From Strigamia acuminata (lineage: Eukaryota > Arthropoda > Chilopoda > Geophilomorpha > Linotaeniidae): DNA of 64,000 nt. The DNA is taken from positions 47,748,581 to 47,812,580 of the forward strand of contig OX442314.1 of assembly GCA_949358305.1 (NCBI GenBank), written 5' to 3'. Below are positions 49,285 to 58,962 of this stretch, in pieces (position 1 is the first letter of the stretch; each line of letters opens with the position of its first letter). The notes under the pieces are model-generated. The model saw only the letters and a list, made by a program, of their open reading frames with translations. It searched no databases and was not told the origin of the DNA. A program made the position numbers and the translations under genes.

Positions 49285-51516
49285 TATTTTGATACATTTT
49301 TTATGGATATTTTTTTGTAATTTTTTGCATTCTTTCAGTGATTTTCATTTTTATTTAATTTTAAATATTTTAGTTTTTATTTTTTTAAATTTAATTTAAT
49401 TTTTTCAGATTTTGAACGGGTTTGCTTGTTTGGGACCCTTACTAGCATCCTCAATCAACCTTCGACCAATTGGTGAAGTGAATGTTGTATTTTGCACAGA
49501 TATTCTGTCTTTACTGAGGCCTCCAGCGAACTAGGATCCAATCGGACAGCTCTACTGATACTTGTGGCAAGTTTCAATCCTTCTTATTAGGATTCCTGGG
49601 TGGAATGTAAAATTATTTTCGCTTATAATTTTTATGTACGTAGTGTTGTACTTCTTCTTTAGTGAATTGTGTTGTGATATGTTGCTATGGCGTCATTTTT
49701 TATTCACTCCGTTAGATTTGATTGATGCCTGCGAGTGAGTAAATGCATGTTTGTTTATTTTTCGTAAATACTTTGTGTTGGCTAGACGTGGCAAAAGAAC
49801 ATTGTAAGCGCTTTAACGTTTTTTTTTTCACCGCAGAAGCCATTTTACGAGGTAATTTCGGGAATCGATAATAAGCGCTGAATAATGAAGCACATAAAAA
49901 TAGACAATAGCTGGCTAAAGCCAAGCTCAACCTGGAAATAATCTCCGGTGGAATAGCCGCGCAGGCGCAATTAGCAAACTTGAATAGCCACGCAAAAAGC
50001 TAAGTAAGTTTGAATAAACGCTGAAAACACAGTTGAATAACAGCGGAAAGAGCATTTGGTAGACAACCACACAGCGCACACTAAGCAGCACGTCCCACGT
50101 GCTACTTAGTGTTATTTCGCCCTGACGAAAAGCCCTCAATCAGCGTCCGGCAGCTAAAGCCAAACAGCCCGAAAACGCCCCAATACGTCACCAAATCGGA
50201 TTTAGCTGCAATCCGCATCAACGTATCGCTGTCAAAGACGAACCTGTTTTATCAGACGATACGATGGGCGGAGAGGACGTGTGAGAAGGGCGTCGAACTG
50301 TCAACAGATCCGTTTGCCTTTGAACACAGAGCTGAAATGAGTTCTTTCATAATCCCCCTAGCCGGGCTGTAAACAAATTAGACATGCTGGTGCTTGAACA
50401 CAAACAGGCAAGAGTACTTTACTCGGTCTGCATTGTTATCCGCAGCCGCAGCTATTGGAAACGCCGCAGAACCCGAAGCGTCCTCGGTAGACGGACGATC
50501 AGACGCTGGTTAAAAGGGTATCCCGTTGAAATTCTCTTAATTTATTCGTTTTTTATTTTATTTTTTTCTTCCCTCCTTTTCCCAGTCGCGTCAAGACAAA
50601 AGGCCACCATCCACGCGCGTTGCCATTTCGCTGCCGAGCGACGCTATCCCGTCGTAGTCCACCGCTTCCACGTCGCGTGTGCTGACAGGCAGGTTGGAAG
50701 CAGCGGAGGGAGAGGAGGAGGAGGAGGGAGAGGGCAACGACGAAGACGACTCTATGGGAGCCGAGGTGCTTCCCGATGGAAGCATTCGGTTGTCGAGGTC
50801 GATTGTGAACGCGCGTGCCGATGCGCTAAGAGCGTTAACTGACAGGGCAAATCGGTGAAAAACGTTTATTCGCACAAGAAAGCATTATTTTCTGTATTTT
50901 GGCGAACATTCTTTCATTTTTTCCCCTCTTTTTTTCTTTTTTATTATTATTATTTTTTTAACTGCAGTCCAGCACCGGCTCGCCCAACGTAGCGATGATT
51001 ATCCACGAGATAAAGAAACGGGATAGTAAGCGAATCCTCCGCCGCGCGCGCGTCTTTCTCCAACATTTTTGGATACTCATTTTCCTTTGTGACGATTCTA
51101 CTTTTGGCTGAATAATTAGCCATTATAAGAGATAAATCGGTTTAAACAAGACATTTCTACAACTAGAAATAACCTAACCGAGATAAGCTACGGAAGTCTG
51201 TACAACGTGAATATGTGATCAAATATAATAACTTACGATTTTCGTGTGATACATTACATGTTTATTAACATTACAACTGGAATGGGGTTCTGGATAAGTG
51301 TAACGGCGGCTACACTAGTTGAGGATCCGGGCGATGCTGTTCGAGTGGTGCGGCTGACTTTGCGGCATCGTCACAGTTAGCGCTACGGAGACGTATTCGG
51401 TAGCGCAGCTCGGATATCTATTAATACGAAGAGTCCTTCGTATTTGGCCGGGAATATTCATTAGAATATTCCGTATTCAAATCTGTGGAAACTGAAGTTC
51501 CTGAAGAAACCACCGT
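49285..51516. other. Non-coding stretch, no supported gene
   Basis: T-rich to about 49800, then mixed. Open frames at 50109-50372 (+, 87 codons) and 50591-50875 (-, 94 codons, serine/proline-rich, overlapping a GGA-rich tract at 50705-50735) have coding-like composition but no recognisable family. A splice-acceptor-like 'tccttttcccag' occurs at about 50585. Short perfect hairpins lie near 51440 ('cgaagagtccttcg') and 51455-51475 ('gaatattcattagaatattc'). Confidence 0.35.
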
Positions 51517-51528
51517 TTAGGGGGGAAT

Positions 51529-51790
51529 TGGAGGTGGCGCCATGTTTGGCCACCAGAGGGTCACTTCGGTGACCCACTCTGTATTGGGGTATTTGATTAT
51601 TGATTCAGGGGTAGGGAATAACATTTCTTGTTTCCTGCTTTGTATAAAATAAAACACTGTTCAAATGTAAATCCGTGTATTCGCATGCTTCATTTTGTCA
51701 TCCACCAAAATCAGCCCAATTTCGGAAACATCGAAGAATCTAAGTAACTTTTATTAGTCCAACATTTTATTAGAAGTTGCAAAAGCAACA
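51529..51790 (+). repeat. LTR (262 bp) with a polypurine tract before and a primer site after it
   Basis: TGGAGGTGGCG...AAGCAACA. A purine tract 'aggggggaat' (51519-51528) lies directly upstream and a tRNA-Phe primer site directly downstream, so this LTR looks like the 3' LTR of one copy and the 5' LTR of the next. AAATAAAA at about 51645. The motif 'agggtcacttcggtgaccc' forms a hairpin near 51566. Confidence 0.6.
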
Positions 51791-51792
51791 TA

Positions 51793-51807
51793 TGGTGCCG
51801 AAACCCG
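51793..51807 (+). promoter_or_regulatory. Primer-binding site (tRNA-Phe)
   Basis: TGGTGCCGAAACCCG is fully complementary to the 3' end of a typical tRNA-Phe (CGGGTTTCGGCACCA). It is followed at 51845 by an ATG opening 18 codons (M-A-D-L-E-K-N-R-R-Q-R) that are cut by the next LTR, probably the start of gag. Confidence 0.75.
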
Positions 51808-51901
51808 AGACTTTTTAAAAGAAAATCAAGGAAAATCGATCGCAATGGCAGATTTGGAGAAGAACCGAAGACAAAGGTGTGACTGCTATGGTCTCTTCTA
51901 G

Positions 51902-52472
51902 TGTAGTCAGGGGACTGAGAACACTTGGTAGGGACGCATACTTCACGTAAATGACGGAGACTTCCCACAATATTGGTTGGTTGGCCTTTATTGCGTTGTC
52001 TAGGGGTATGGGGAAACCCGTCACCCGCTGCAGTGGTGCCACGAAGGCACACCGCACCGGCAACCGACCCGCCACACACTGGGTGGGAATCCAATGCGTG
52101 GCGTGGTCGGTTCGACTTAACATTCGTGTCGTACTTACCTACGACCCACGCGTCCACTCATGGAGGCTGTACAACAGTGGGAGCCGTCATACTGAGTATC
52201 ATCGTGGTGAATGGTGAGGAGTACAGAGTCAAACCGGGACACTTCTTGTCCCTCCCAGATGAACACCTTCTCCTCTCGGGGAGCTGCTGCAGGCACGTCC
52301 TTCTCAGGCCGTGTCCAACACTCAACTCTCTCTCACACCACTCCCTCCTCACCACACCACTCCACCCCCTCCTCCCCGGGCTAGGTCAACTACCCGTGTA
52401 GGGGTTGACCTTTGGGGCCGCACGGTGGTGTGTGGCAGTGCCGCAGGTCACCTAGGTGGCCTGGCGGTCACA
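51902..52472 (-). repeat. Probable 3' LTR of a minus-strand element (571 bp)
   Basis: On the minus strand it runs TGTGACCGCC...CTGACTACA, with AATAAA near its end (about 51990 on the plus strand) and a purine tract just before its start. It is inserted into the gag start of the element whose LTR is at 51529-51790. No second copy is visible in the window. It lies downstream of the two minus-strand ORFs at 53-55 kb. Confidence 0.5.
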
Positions 52473-52489
52473 TCTCCCCCCCCTAAGAA
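52473..52489 (-). promoter_or_regulatory. Polypurine tract of the minus-strand element
   Basis: Minus strand TTAGGGGGGGGAGA directly precedes the TGTGACC LTR start. Confidence 0.6.
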
Positions 52490-53174
52490 AAGGTAGGTCT
52501 AAGGGGCCACACACAACACCGACGGGGACACGCAAGTCGAGGCAGACACAACAATGAAGTCAGCCGAAGACCACTACTTGTCGGGTTACCGGCGCCGACC
52601 TTCGGTGCTGGTGGACCGAAAACCACCGCACCGTTGGTCAACGATGTTAGCAGCATTGGGCGACAGGAAACACCTCGCCCTAGACTGGCCGAAAACAAAA
52701 CAAACTATTGGCAAACTACAATCTAAATAACAATTCACCGAGACCTGAACGTAACAAGCCCGGGACGAAATCATAAAACAAAATTAAACCACAAAAAAAA
52801 AATATGGTATAAAAAATGAAAACAAGGATGGGAGAGGTTGGTCAAGCCTCCCATAAAACAATCGGAAATAAAGTTACGTTAAACAAATCGTGAAAAAATA
52901 AAAATAAAAACGGAAATAATATATGTACAGCGACCGGGACCTGACCAAGATCCACGGTCGGGAGATCCACCGATGGAATGGGATAACTCCGGCGTCCGCT
53001 TTCGTCGGGCATGTGGGCTCGTGGCGTGGCGTCTCCGTCTCGTCACTCGCTTCCGGCTCGGCGTCCATGTCCTGGGACAGGCATCTCACGGCATGCTGTT
53101 GGGGAAAAATATTATCGGGACCAGAGGTCCGTCGTTTGTACAATTTCGCGTCCAAGGACGACAGTCGAGGCTTT
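52490..53174. other. 3' untranslated stretch of the minus-strand ORFs
   Basis: No gene on either strand; A-rich toward 52780-52930 (plus strand). It separates ORF-M2 from the polypurine tract. Confidence 0.4.
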
Positions 53175-54518
53175 TCACGGCTCCGGCTTGTCGTCGGACG
53201 GTGGTTGCGGCTGAGAGGGGTCTTGCGGCTCCTCCTCAGACTCGGTTGCAACCGCTGCGGGTCCTGCTGGGGCTGGCGAAGTTCTCGCCGCCTCCAGTAC
53301 AGACCGTATCGACGGTGGGGGAGGCATTAGTTGCCTGCCCTCTGCCTCCGCCGCTCCTGCTGTAGGTGATGGCGACTGGGGGGGTAGCTGGGGCACCTCC
53401 TCCGTCGCCGCCGTCTTGACTGGGGCCAAGGCACGTCGCGCCGCCGCTTCCTCTCTCGACGCCGCCACGGATGCAGCGCTACGGAACTTCTTCCTTTTCC
53501 CTTTCTGCTTGCGTGCATCGTGGGTCGATTCGATTGGATCCCAGACGTCGGGGCTAAATTGGTCGGGGTAGCCCTTCCGCCTATGCACCCGCTTCATCAT
53601 CACCTCTTCGTACGTAGGCGGGGGTGGCGGCGAGTGCGTCGCCAACTCTGGTGGCATCACGATGGGTACAGGCTCGTGGGACGCCGGTACGAACATCCGT
53701 TGGTAACCGTTGTTATTGGTCAGCCTCGGGAGCCCGGCCAACGTCTCCACGTAGCCACGGCAGATCGCCGGATCAAAATCCGCATGGTCCGCCCCCACCG
53801 TCTGCTCCAGAGTCCAACTTTGGACCACGAACGGGGACGGTAGGTGGAGATACCACGCGTTCATCGCAGTGCCCACCGCCCACGCGACGATGCGCACCGT
53901 CTCGAACCACCTGATTCTCCTCGCTGCGGCCGATGCGACAGGGGGAATGTTGAGGATTATCCACATCCTCTGTCGAATCAGGGCGATAGCCCTGGTCGTC
54001 CTGATGTCACTCCCGGCCGCGTCCACAAAGCGCAGGTGAAGTTCCCTCCACCGCTTCGCTTCGGCGACCCAGAGTGCCACCACCTGAGCGTTCGCATGCT
54101 CGAGGCGCGGGATCGCCTTCAAGACAAGCGCTGTGCAGACCACCAGAGCACCAGGCGGTAAGTCGGCGACCTCAAGCGGGATCTGGCCCTCGACGGGTTC
54201 CAAGAACTCCGCTCCTTCGTGCTGTCCAGAGGGGCGTGGTTCCTGAGAAGGTCCTTCGCCTTCTCCGGCAGCTTCTACTTCTGCGTCGGCCATCTCGGGG
54301 TCGCCGCACCGCAACAGTTGTGCTTCGAGAGACAAACCCTCTAACACGGACAATTGAAGCACATCGTCCTCCGTGACAGACAACTCCATCATCTCGTCAT
54401 CCGGCGCTGGCATCTGGGGTTGCACCATCGGCAGTTCGGCGCAAGCGTCGTCCTGCCTCTGGGAAACAACACATTCTTCCCGCGGGGTAGATGGTTCCGA
54501 CCGTCCCGCGAGATTCAT
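53175..54518 (-). CDS. ORF-M2: unassigned 447-residue ORF with a PPPPTYEEV motif
   Basis: Starts at ATG 54518, whose ATGA overlaps the stop of a frame entering from upstream. Acidic N-terminus (D-D-E-M-M-E-L-S-V-T-E-D-D-V), a middle part with helix-like segments (R-R-I-R-W-F-E-T-V-R-I-V-A-W-A), then P-P-P-P-T-Y-E-E-V near residue 300. P-P-x-Y sequences like this bind WW domains and act as late-budding motifs in some retroviral Gag proteins. A basic K-Q-K-G-K-R-K-K cluster and a long proline/alanine/serine tail follow. No retroviral capsid or zinc knuckle is recognised. It lies upstream of a polypurine tract and LTR on the same strand. Confidence 0.5.
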   Translation of the reverse strand: MNLAGRSEPSTPREECVVSQRQDDACAELPMVQPQMPAPDDEMMELSVTEDDVLQLSVLEGLSLEAQLLRCGDPEMADAEVEAAGEGEGPSQEPRPSGQHEGAEFLEPVEGQIPLEVADLPPGALVVCTALVLKAIPRLEHANAQVVALWVAEAKRWRELHLRFVDAAGSDIRTTRAIALIRQRMWIILNIPPVASAAARRIRWFETVRIVAWAVGTAMNAWYLHLPSPFVVQSWTLEQTVGADHADFDPAICRGYVETLAGLPRLTNNNGYQRMFVPASHEPVPIVMPPELATHSPPPPPTYEEVMMKRVHRRKGYPDQFSPDVWDPIESTHDARKQKGKRKKFRSAASVAASREEAAARRALAPVKTAATEEVPQLPPQSPSPTAGAAEAEGRQLMPPPPSIRSVLEAARTSPAPAGPAAVATESEEEPQDPSQPQPPSDDKPEP

Positions 54519-54611
54519 GAGGCTACCTCAAGTGCGATGAGGTAGTCCCCCCGTCCCGTCGAATGCCGCCACGGGGATTCCAAGCGCGAGTGACGCGCAA
54601 GCGATCGCCTG

Positions 54612-55427
54612 CTAACTACAGCCGGCTTCCTCCGTGGGCATCTCGACCACCTGTTCGCCAGACATTCCGGGAAGGTCCAGAGCAAGGGACACTGCTGGTT
54701 CAGCTTGTACCTCGTCTCTGACCACTTCCAACTGCCGTGTGGGTTCCGGCGTACCGTCCGCCACGGGGAGGGCGACAACCATCGGAACAGTCACAACATG
54801 TTCGTTGGTACCGGATCCACATGATTGCTGTGCGACCGGTGGTGCGGCAGCGGCTTCCGCCTCGGCCACCGCCTGCCTCGCCGCCTCGGCGGACCGCGCC
54901 TTCCTCGCATTGTCCTTGATACGACGACGCAGCAGCTTCCCTGCGGACTCGATCTGAACCGCAGTTGCGCGCGGGTAGGGCGCCCGCCACTCTGCCAACG
55001 AGGTTTCCAGCCGCGCGGTCATTTCTTCCGTCCACTTCGACGGCGCTGGTTCTTGCTTCTGGCGCTTCGGGTTCGGCTGGGCTGGAGCCTCTGCCGAAGC
55101 CGCTCGCCCCGCCTGAACCCCGATGGACCAGGCTGCCCGTCCCGTGCTCTGACAGCTTCCACCGTCAAACCACGTGGTAGTAGGGCATGCCCGCGTCGCA
55201 ACAGCTCTTGCGTCCGCCTCTCCCACGAGTCGACGCTCATCCACGATACCATCGAACGGGTGCGACTCCGGTCGCCGCCCGGTCGTTGTGAGTGGCGCGC
55301 ATACCACCTCTGCCTGGGAATGGAGAAGTGTACCAATCCCATGCCGAGGCAGTTGCCGCACGGTGACTCCCATCCGCCCGCCGATAACTCCCATCGTTCG
55401 CCTGAGCAAACAGGGCAGATATGCCAC
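54612..55427 (-). CDS. ORF-M1: unassigned 271-residue ORF
   Basis: Open from 55427, the first ATG in this frame; another frame has an ATG at 55437 in a better context just after a splice-acceptor-like sequence. The second half is basic and helix-prone (K-L-L-R-R-R-I-K-D-N-A-R-K-A-R, then an alanine/glutamate coil). It stops at 54612-54614. The same frame reaches ORF-M2 after two stops, while an overlapping frame (54778-54515) runs up to the M2 start. A decayed single protein is possible. Confidence 0.4.
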   Translation of the reverse strand: MAYLPCLLRRTMGVIGGRMGVTVRQLPRHGIGTLLHSQAEVVCAPLTTTGRRPESHPFDGIVDERRLVGEADARAVATRACPTTTWFDGGSCQSTGRAAWSIGVQAGRAASAEAPAQPNPKRQKQEPAPSKWTEEMTARLETSLAEWRAPYPRATAVQIESAGKLLRRRIKDNARKARSAEAARQAVAEAEAAAAPPVAQQSCGSGTNEHVVTVPMVVALPVADGTPEPTRQLEVVRDEVQAEPAVSLALDLPGMSGEQVVEMPTEEAGCS

Positions 55428-55462
55428 TGTTCGCTCCCATCTCCGCCTCCGTTCCCCGAATT

Positions 55463-55500
55463 CTAAATAATAAAATAATAAAAGATAAAATTAATAAACC
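55463..55500 (-). promoter_or_regulatory. 3' splice-site-like sequence before ORF-M1
   Basis: On the minus strand a T-rich tract ends in 'ttattattttattatttag' at 55463, shortly before ORF-M1. This parallels the acceptor-like CAG just before ORF-X. Confidence 0.4.
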
Positions 55501-56509
55501 ATAGAAAATGGAAAAGGGAAAAAGTTGGGTTGAGAGTGTGACGTAAGGGCTATGAATGAGGATTCCGGCACGAGGGGGCAACAAAATCAACCTTCCACGC
55601 GAGTACTTGATCACGTGCAAGCACATGACGTCAGTGGATGTTACACAATCGTTGGAGACACCGAGCTGGCGGAAGCCATTTTCGGCGCTCCGGTGATGTA
55701 CCGAAATACTTTCCTGGATTCGTTAAACCAAACCAAGGTGACACGAAACCTCGACCAAAGCGTGGTGCCTGGTCTAAGGAATGATGGTTGTAAGAATTTC
55801 ACACACGACAAGGCAAAGGATGGTGATGGCAACTCAAACCGCAACCAACATGGCGGACCGTTCTGCCCAACGGCCCGGCATGTCGGTGAAGTCTGGTGCC
55901 TGAATCAGAACCCAGTCCAGTCGCTGGAAACACGAACAAACCAACGATGATGACAAAGAGGATGTCTCGAAAAGAAATACGCAAACGAGCGAAAAAGTGG
56001 TACACCTTTTCAGCCTGAAAGCGTGCGAAAAGAGAAAAGAAATAAAGCAATTTTTAATCTAACTGAATCAAAAAAAAAAATTTTGTCGCGCCGGTTGAGA
56101 AACCAAAACTCGAGTTCGGGGCAAAATAAACAAAGGAGGGGTTAAAGACTAAAGAAGAGAAAAAAAAAAGAACGAAAAACTCCAAATGGAAGTGGACTTT
56201 GATTTCTTCGAGTCGCGTCGCGGCGGCGAGTGATTCGGGAAGCGAACTTCCCGGCTCTTCTTACCGCGGCGACAACCCCTCACCGCCCGCTATTGTTCCC
56301 CCAGATTGGCGGTCTCAGATCGTGCCGCTGGCCACTCAAGTGACCAGTGCACAGGTCATTGACCTCAATTAGGGACAATAGGAACGAGGGATGCACGAAT
56401 TCCGAGGGGTTAGGCGCGGGTCACGATGTAACCTTTGCCAGCTGACTCGCGAATTCGACGCCGATACCCGCCCATTTCAGAAAGAAAAACCGGGGACACG
56501 GCGAATGGA

Positions 56510-56543
<34 letters not shown>

Positions 56544-57270
56544 TACGTGATAAAAAAAAAATAAAAGATAAAACAAAAAAAAATTCAAAATGGAGCAAAA
56601 AAAAAGAAAAACTAATAAAAAGAACTTTTCACAGAAACATCGAGAAAAAGAAGAAGGAAAAGTGAAACGAAGTGATAGAAAATTCGAGATGGAGGACGGA
56701 CGGCAAACCGAAACCAATCGCACCAGGCATCACGAAGCGCTTCGTGAGAGAAAACGCCGAAATTTCAGGTTTTCTTCACACAAAATACTTCTTAAAAATG
56801 TTTTCCGAACACTAAATGGTCGAAACCACAAGTGTTTCAGTGAATCAACTCGATCGCGGCGGCCAAAATGACTTTGATCCGCCTGCGTTCCTAGCGAGGA
56901 GCGGCGGCCGAAACTGCCTGCTCGAGCGCTAAGTTGCACGTAATAACGGGGCTGGGGTACGAAAGAAAGCAATCGGTCACGGGTTTTATCGAGAAAAAGG
57001 GCCACAGTAAATGATGCAAAAAGAAAATAAATTTGTGTCTTACCCTCATATCGCAACTCAAAAACTTTCTCGAACACGAACACAAGCAAAAAGTCAGCTG
57101 ATGCTGTATGATCGCCCTCTCGAAAACAAGTGACGCACGGGGACTATGTCCAGAAACAAGAAACCTCGAGTCTAAACAGAGAACAATCCTCGACCCGTGA
57201 CCTGTGATTGGGTCCCACGACACCCTCACCCCTCTAATTGGTGCAATAACTAATTCCCAATCGGCTATGA
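55501..57270. other. Non-coding stretch, no supported gene
   Basis: Includes poly-A runs (about 27 A at 56512-56540 and shorter ones) that create lysine-rich pseudo-frames. 55552-55950 is open for 132 codons on the plus strand but matches nothing recognised. A GC-rich patch 'gcgtcgcggcggcgag' lies at 56215-56230. No RNA gene was recognised. Confidence 0.4.
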
Positions 57271-57488
57271 TTTAAACACCCCCCATCTTCAACTCACTTT
57301 ACCCCCAATTATGATTTTACTTATCCCCACTCAAAACACCCCTAATTAAAGTTTATTAGCCCCCTAACTGTTTATCCCCCAAGTAAATTTATTTTCCCCT
57401 AACGAATTTTTCCCCAATTATTATCCAACGTACCCCCAAGTCTTTTCCAATGTACCCCAACACTTAATATTTTTGTGCAATTTTTTTT

Positions 57489-57690
57489 TCATTGGGAACA
57501 CAATGCTCTCTTTGCTTTCGCTGGGCGCTCGCGCTTTCGCTTCTGGCCGAGGGGAACATTCTTTGCCTTTGGTGGAACAACAAGCAGATTTTCAATAACG
57601 GCAATCCCTATGATGTGTTTGCAGATGTAAGTCTTGACAAACACAGGGCATGTGCAAGTCCCAGCGCTCCAGTCATCATTAGCAATCTTT
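57489..57690 (-). pseudogene. MULE transposase C-terminus with SWIM zinc finger
   Basis: Reads W-S-A-G-T-C-T-C-P-V-F-V-K-T-Y-I-C-K-H, a SWIM finger of C-x-C-x(n)-C-x-H type, then the conserved MULE ending P-L-G-Q-K-R-K-R-E-R-P-A-K-A-K-R-A-L. It stops at TGA 57489-57491. Upstream in frame is a TAG just before the finger. Confidence 0.8.
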
Positions 57691-57699
57691 ACGTGCTAC

Positions 57700-58043
57700 A
57701 AACGACTTCTCGACTGGATGTATGTCTCAAATCGGCGCCAGCTTTTTCGTTGTTCTTGACCCAGGTTTTGTGACGCCATTCTGGTGAAGTTCTACAATTT
57801 TCTTCTTAACTTCTTCAAGGATACCTCTTGTTAACCTCAAGTCATGGGAGTGAACAGTCAAAGTGTGGACTACTTCGACCTTGTCTGAGTTGCAGCAATA
57901 GAGTAAAAGTGTATTCTTTGGCTTCTTCAGCGCACGGAAATCTGCTTCCATTCAAACGCCTTACACTTTGCTTGTGGCTCGCAATCGGAATTACAATCGG
58001 AATTGGATTCAGAATCGATAATGACAAGTCGAGTGGGTGCCAT
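57700..58043 (-). pseudogene. MULE transposase N-terminal region
   Basis: From ATG 58043 (M-A-P-T-R-L-V-I-I-D-S-E) the reading loses frame near 57935, then reads H-T-L-T-V-H-S-H-D, V-K-K-K-I-V-E-L-H-Q-N-G-V-T-K-P, typical of the region before the catalytic core in animal MULEs. It then shifts frame again straight into the segment before the SWIM finger, so the core was deleted between them. Confidence 0.6.
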
Positions 58044-58081
58044 TGCTACAAATATGTTTTTGAATATGACACCAGACTGCC

Positions 58082-58089
58082 TTATATAC
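58082..58089 (-). promoter_or_regulatory. TATA box of the MULE transposase
   Basis: Minus strand 'gggtatataagg' lies about 40 bp upstream of the ATG at 58043, a plausible core promoter inside the element. Confidence 0.5.
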
Positions 58090-58548
58090 CCAGTATCCTA
58101 CGCGTTGATGCGACGTGACATTGGGGAACGTTGGGGAAGCGTTTTACCTAGTTGGGGTACGTTCGAAAAAACATGGGGTACGTGGGAAAATAATTGGGGG
58201 AAAATCAGTTGGGGGAAAACGCATTTATTAAGGGGCTCAAACGTTAGGGGAGTACCAAACTTTAATTGGGGGTGTTTTGAGCGGGGGCGAATTAAATCAA
58301 TCTTGGGAGGTAAATGAGCCAAAAATGGGGGTGGAATAATTTGTCGCCTTCCCAATCTAAAGAGACAATCTTTCTCAGAAAGCGCAGGAAAAACACCACG
58401 AAACAATATTATTTTATTGCCACGACAATTTTCCGAATTTTTAGCGAAAAACTCCCACGATCCCCGGGCAGAGAAATAAAACCTGCTTAAAAATCGCGGC
58501 TGCGGTGCTGAGACCGTCGCCATGGTTACGCTCCTCCGCGAGATTTCA

Positions 58549-58556
58549 TGACGTCA
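58549..58556. promoter_or_regulatory. CRE-like palindrome TGACGTCA
   Basis: A perfect CREB/ATF-type octamer 38 bp upstream of the ATG of the small two-exon gene candidate. It may be a chance occurrence. Confidence 0.25.
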
Positions 58557-58593
58557 CATGAACGCCACGATTCTCATCGGTTGAGACCGCAAC

Positions 58594-58921
58594 ATGACCG
58601 CTGAAACTGGCCACGGAAAGCAGGTAATTAAACAAACTTCTCCGACCAATTTCAGTGACTTAATCAATCAATTCAACAGTGCTATCGATATCGGTCTAGT
58701 GACCAACACTGATCGATCGGCGACCATCAAGACGAATCACGGGCCTGCAAATCGATTTTTCCAACTTCACCGTGCAACAGGTGACCTTTACAAAAACGGG
58801 TGAGTTAGATAAAAAATAAAGATCATCCATTTCAAGAAGTCATCGTTACAGGGTAACTTGCGGGTTCAATTCTGTGTTTGTCGGTGTGACAATGACGAGG
58901 GTTCGCCGTGTCTACGCCTGA
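58594..58921 (+). CDS. Candidate small two-exon gene (91 codons, 52-bp intron)
   Basis: ATG at 58594 opens 206 bp to a donor 'gg|gtgagt' (intron 58800-58851, ending 'gttacag'). Joining to 58852-58921 keeps the frame and ends at TGA 58919-58921. The intron is 52 bp, a normal size in many invertebrates. The product has 91 residues, polar, with no signal peptide or recognisable domain. The surroundings are all transposon-derived: the MULE ends about 260 bp upstream, and the next gene faces the other way 41 bp downstream. It could be chance. Confidence 0.3.
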
Positions 58922-58962
58922 CGAACGTTCTTCACTTTAAATCCAGCCGAAACAAGGAATAT

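Larger units (their letters stand above)
57275..58336 (-). mobile_element. Internally deleted MULE (Mutator-like element) with long terminal inverted repeats
   Basis: About 205 bp at the left (57275-57480) and about 220 bp at the right (58115-58336) are inverted copies, both rich in runs of C on one strand ('ctcaaaacaccc', 'aattaaagttt', 'aacgtacccc'). Between them the minus strand has a TATA box, an ATG, the N-terminal region and the SWIM C-terminus of a MULE-type transposase, but the DDE catalytic core is missing. Total length is about 1.06 kb, far too short for an autonomous element. Target duplications were not identified with confidence. Confidence 0.75.

Noticed and set aside
53175-54518. 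ORF-M2 as a retroviral Gag because of P-P-P-P-T-Y
   Set aside because: No capsid homology region or zinc knuckle; the motif alone is not enough.
56435-56871. Lysine-rich ORF
   Set aside because: Created by poly-A runs; no family signal.
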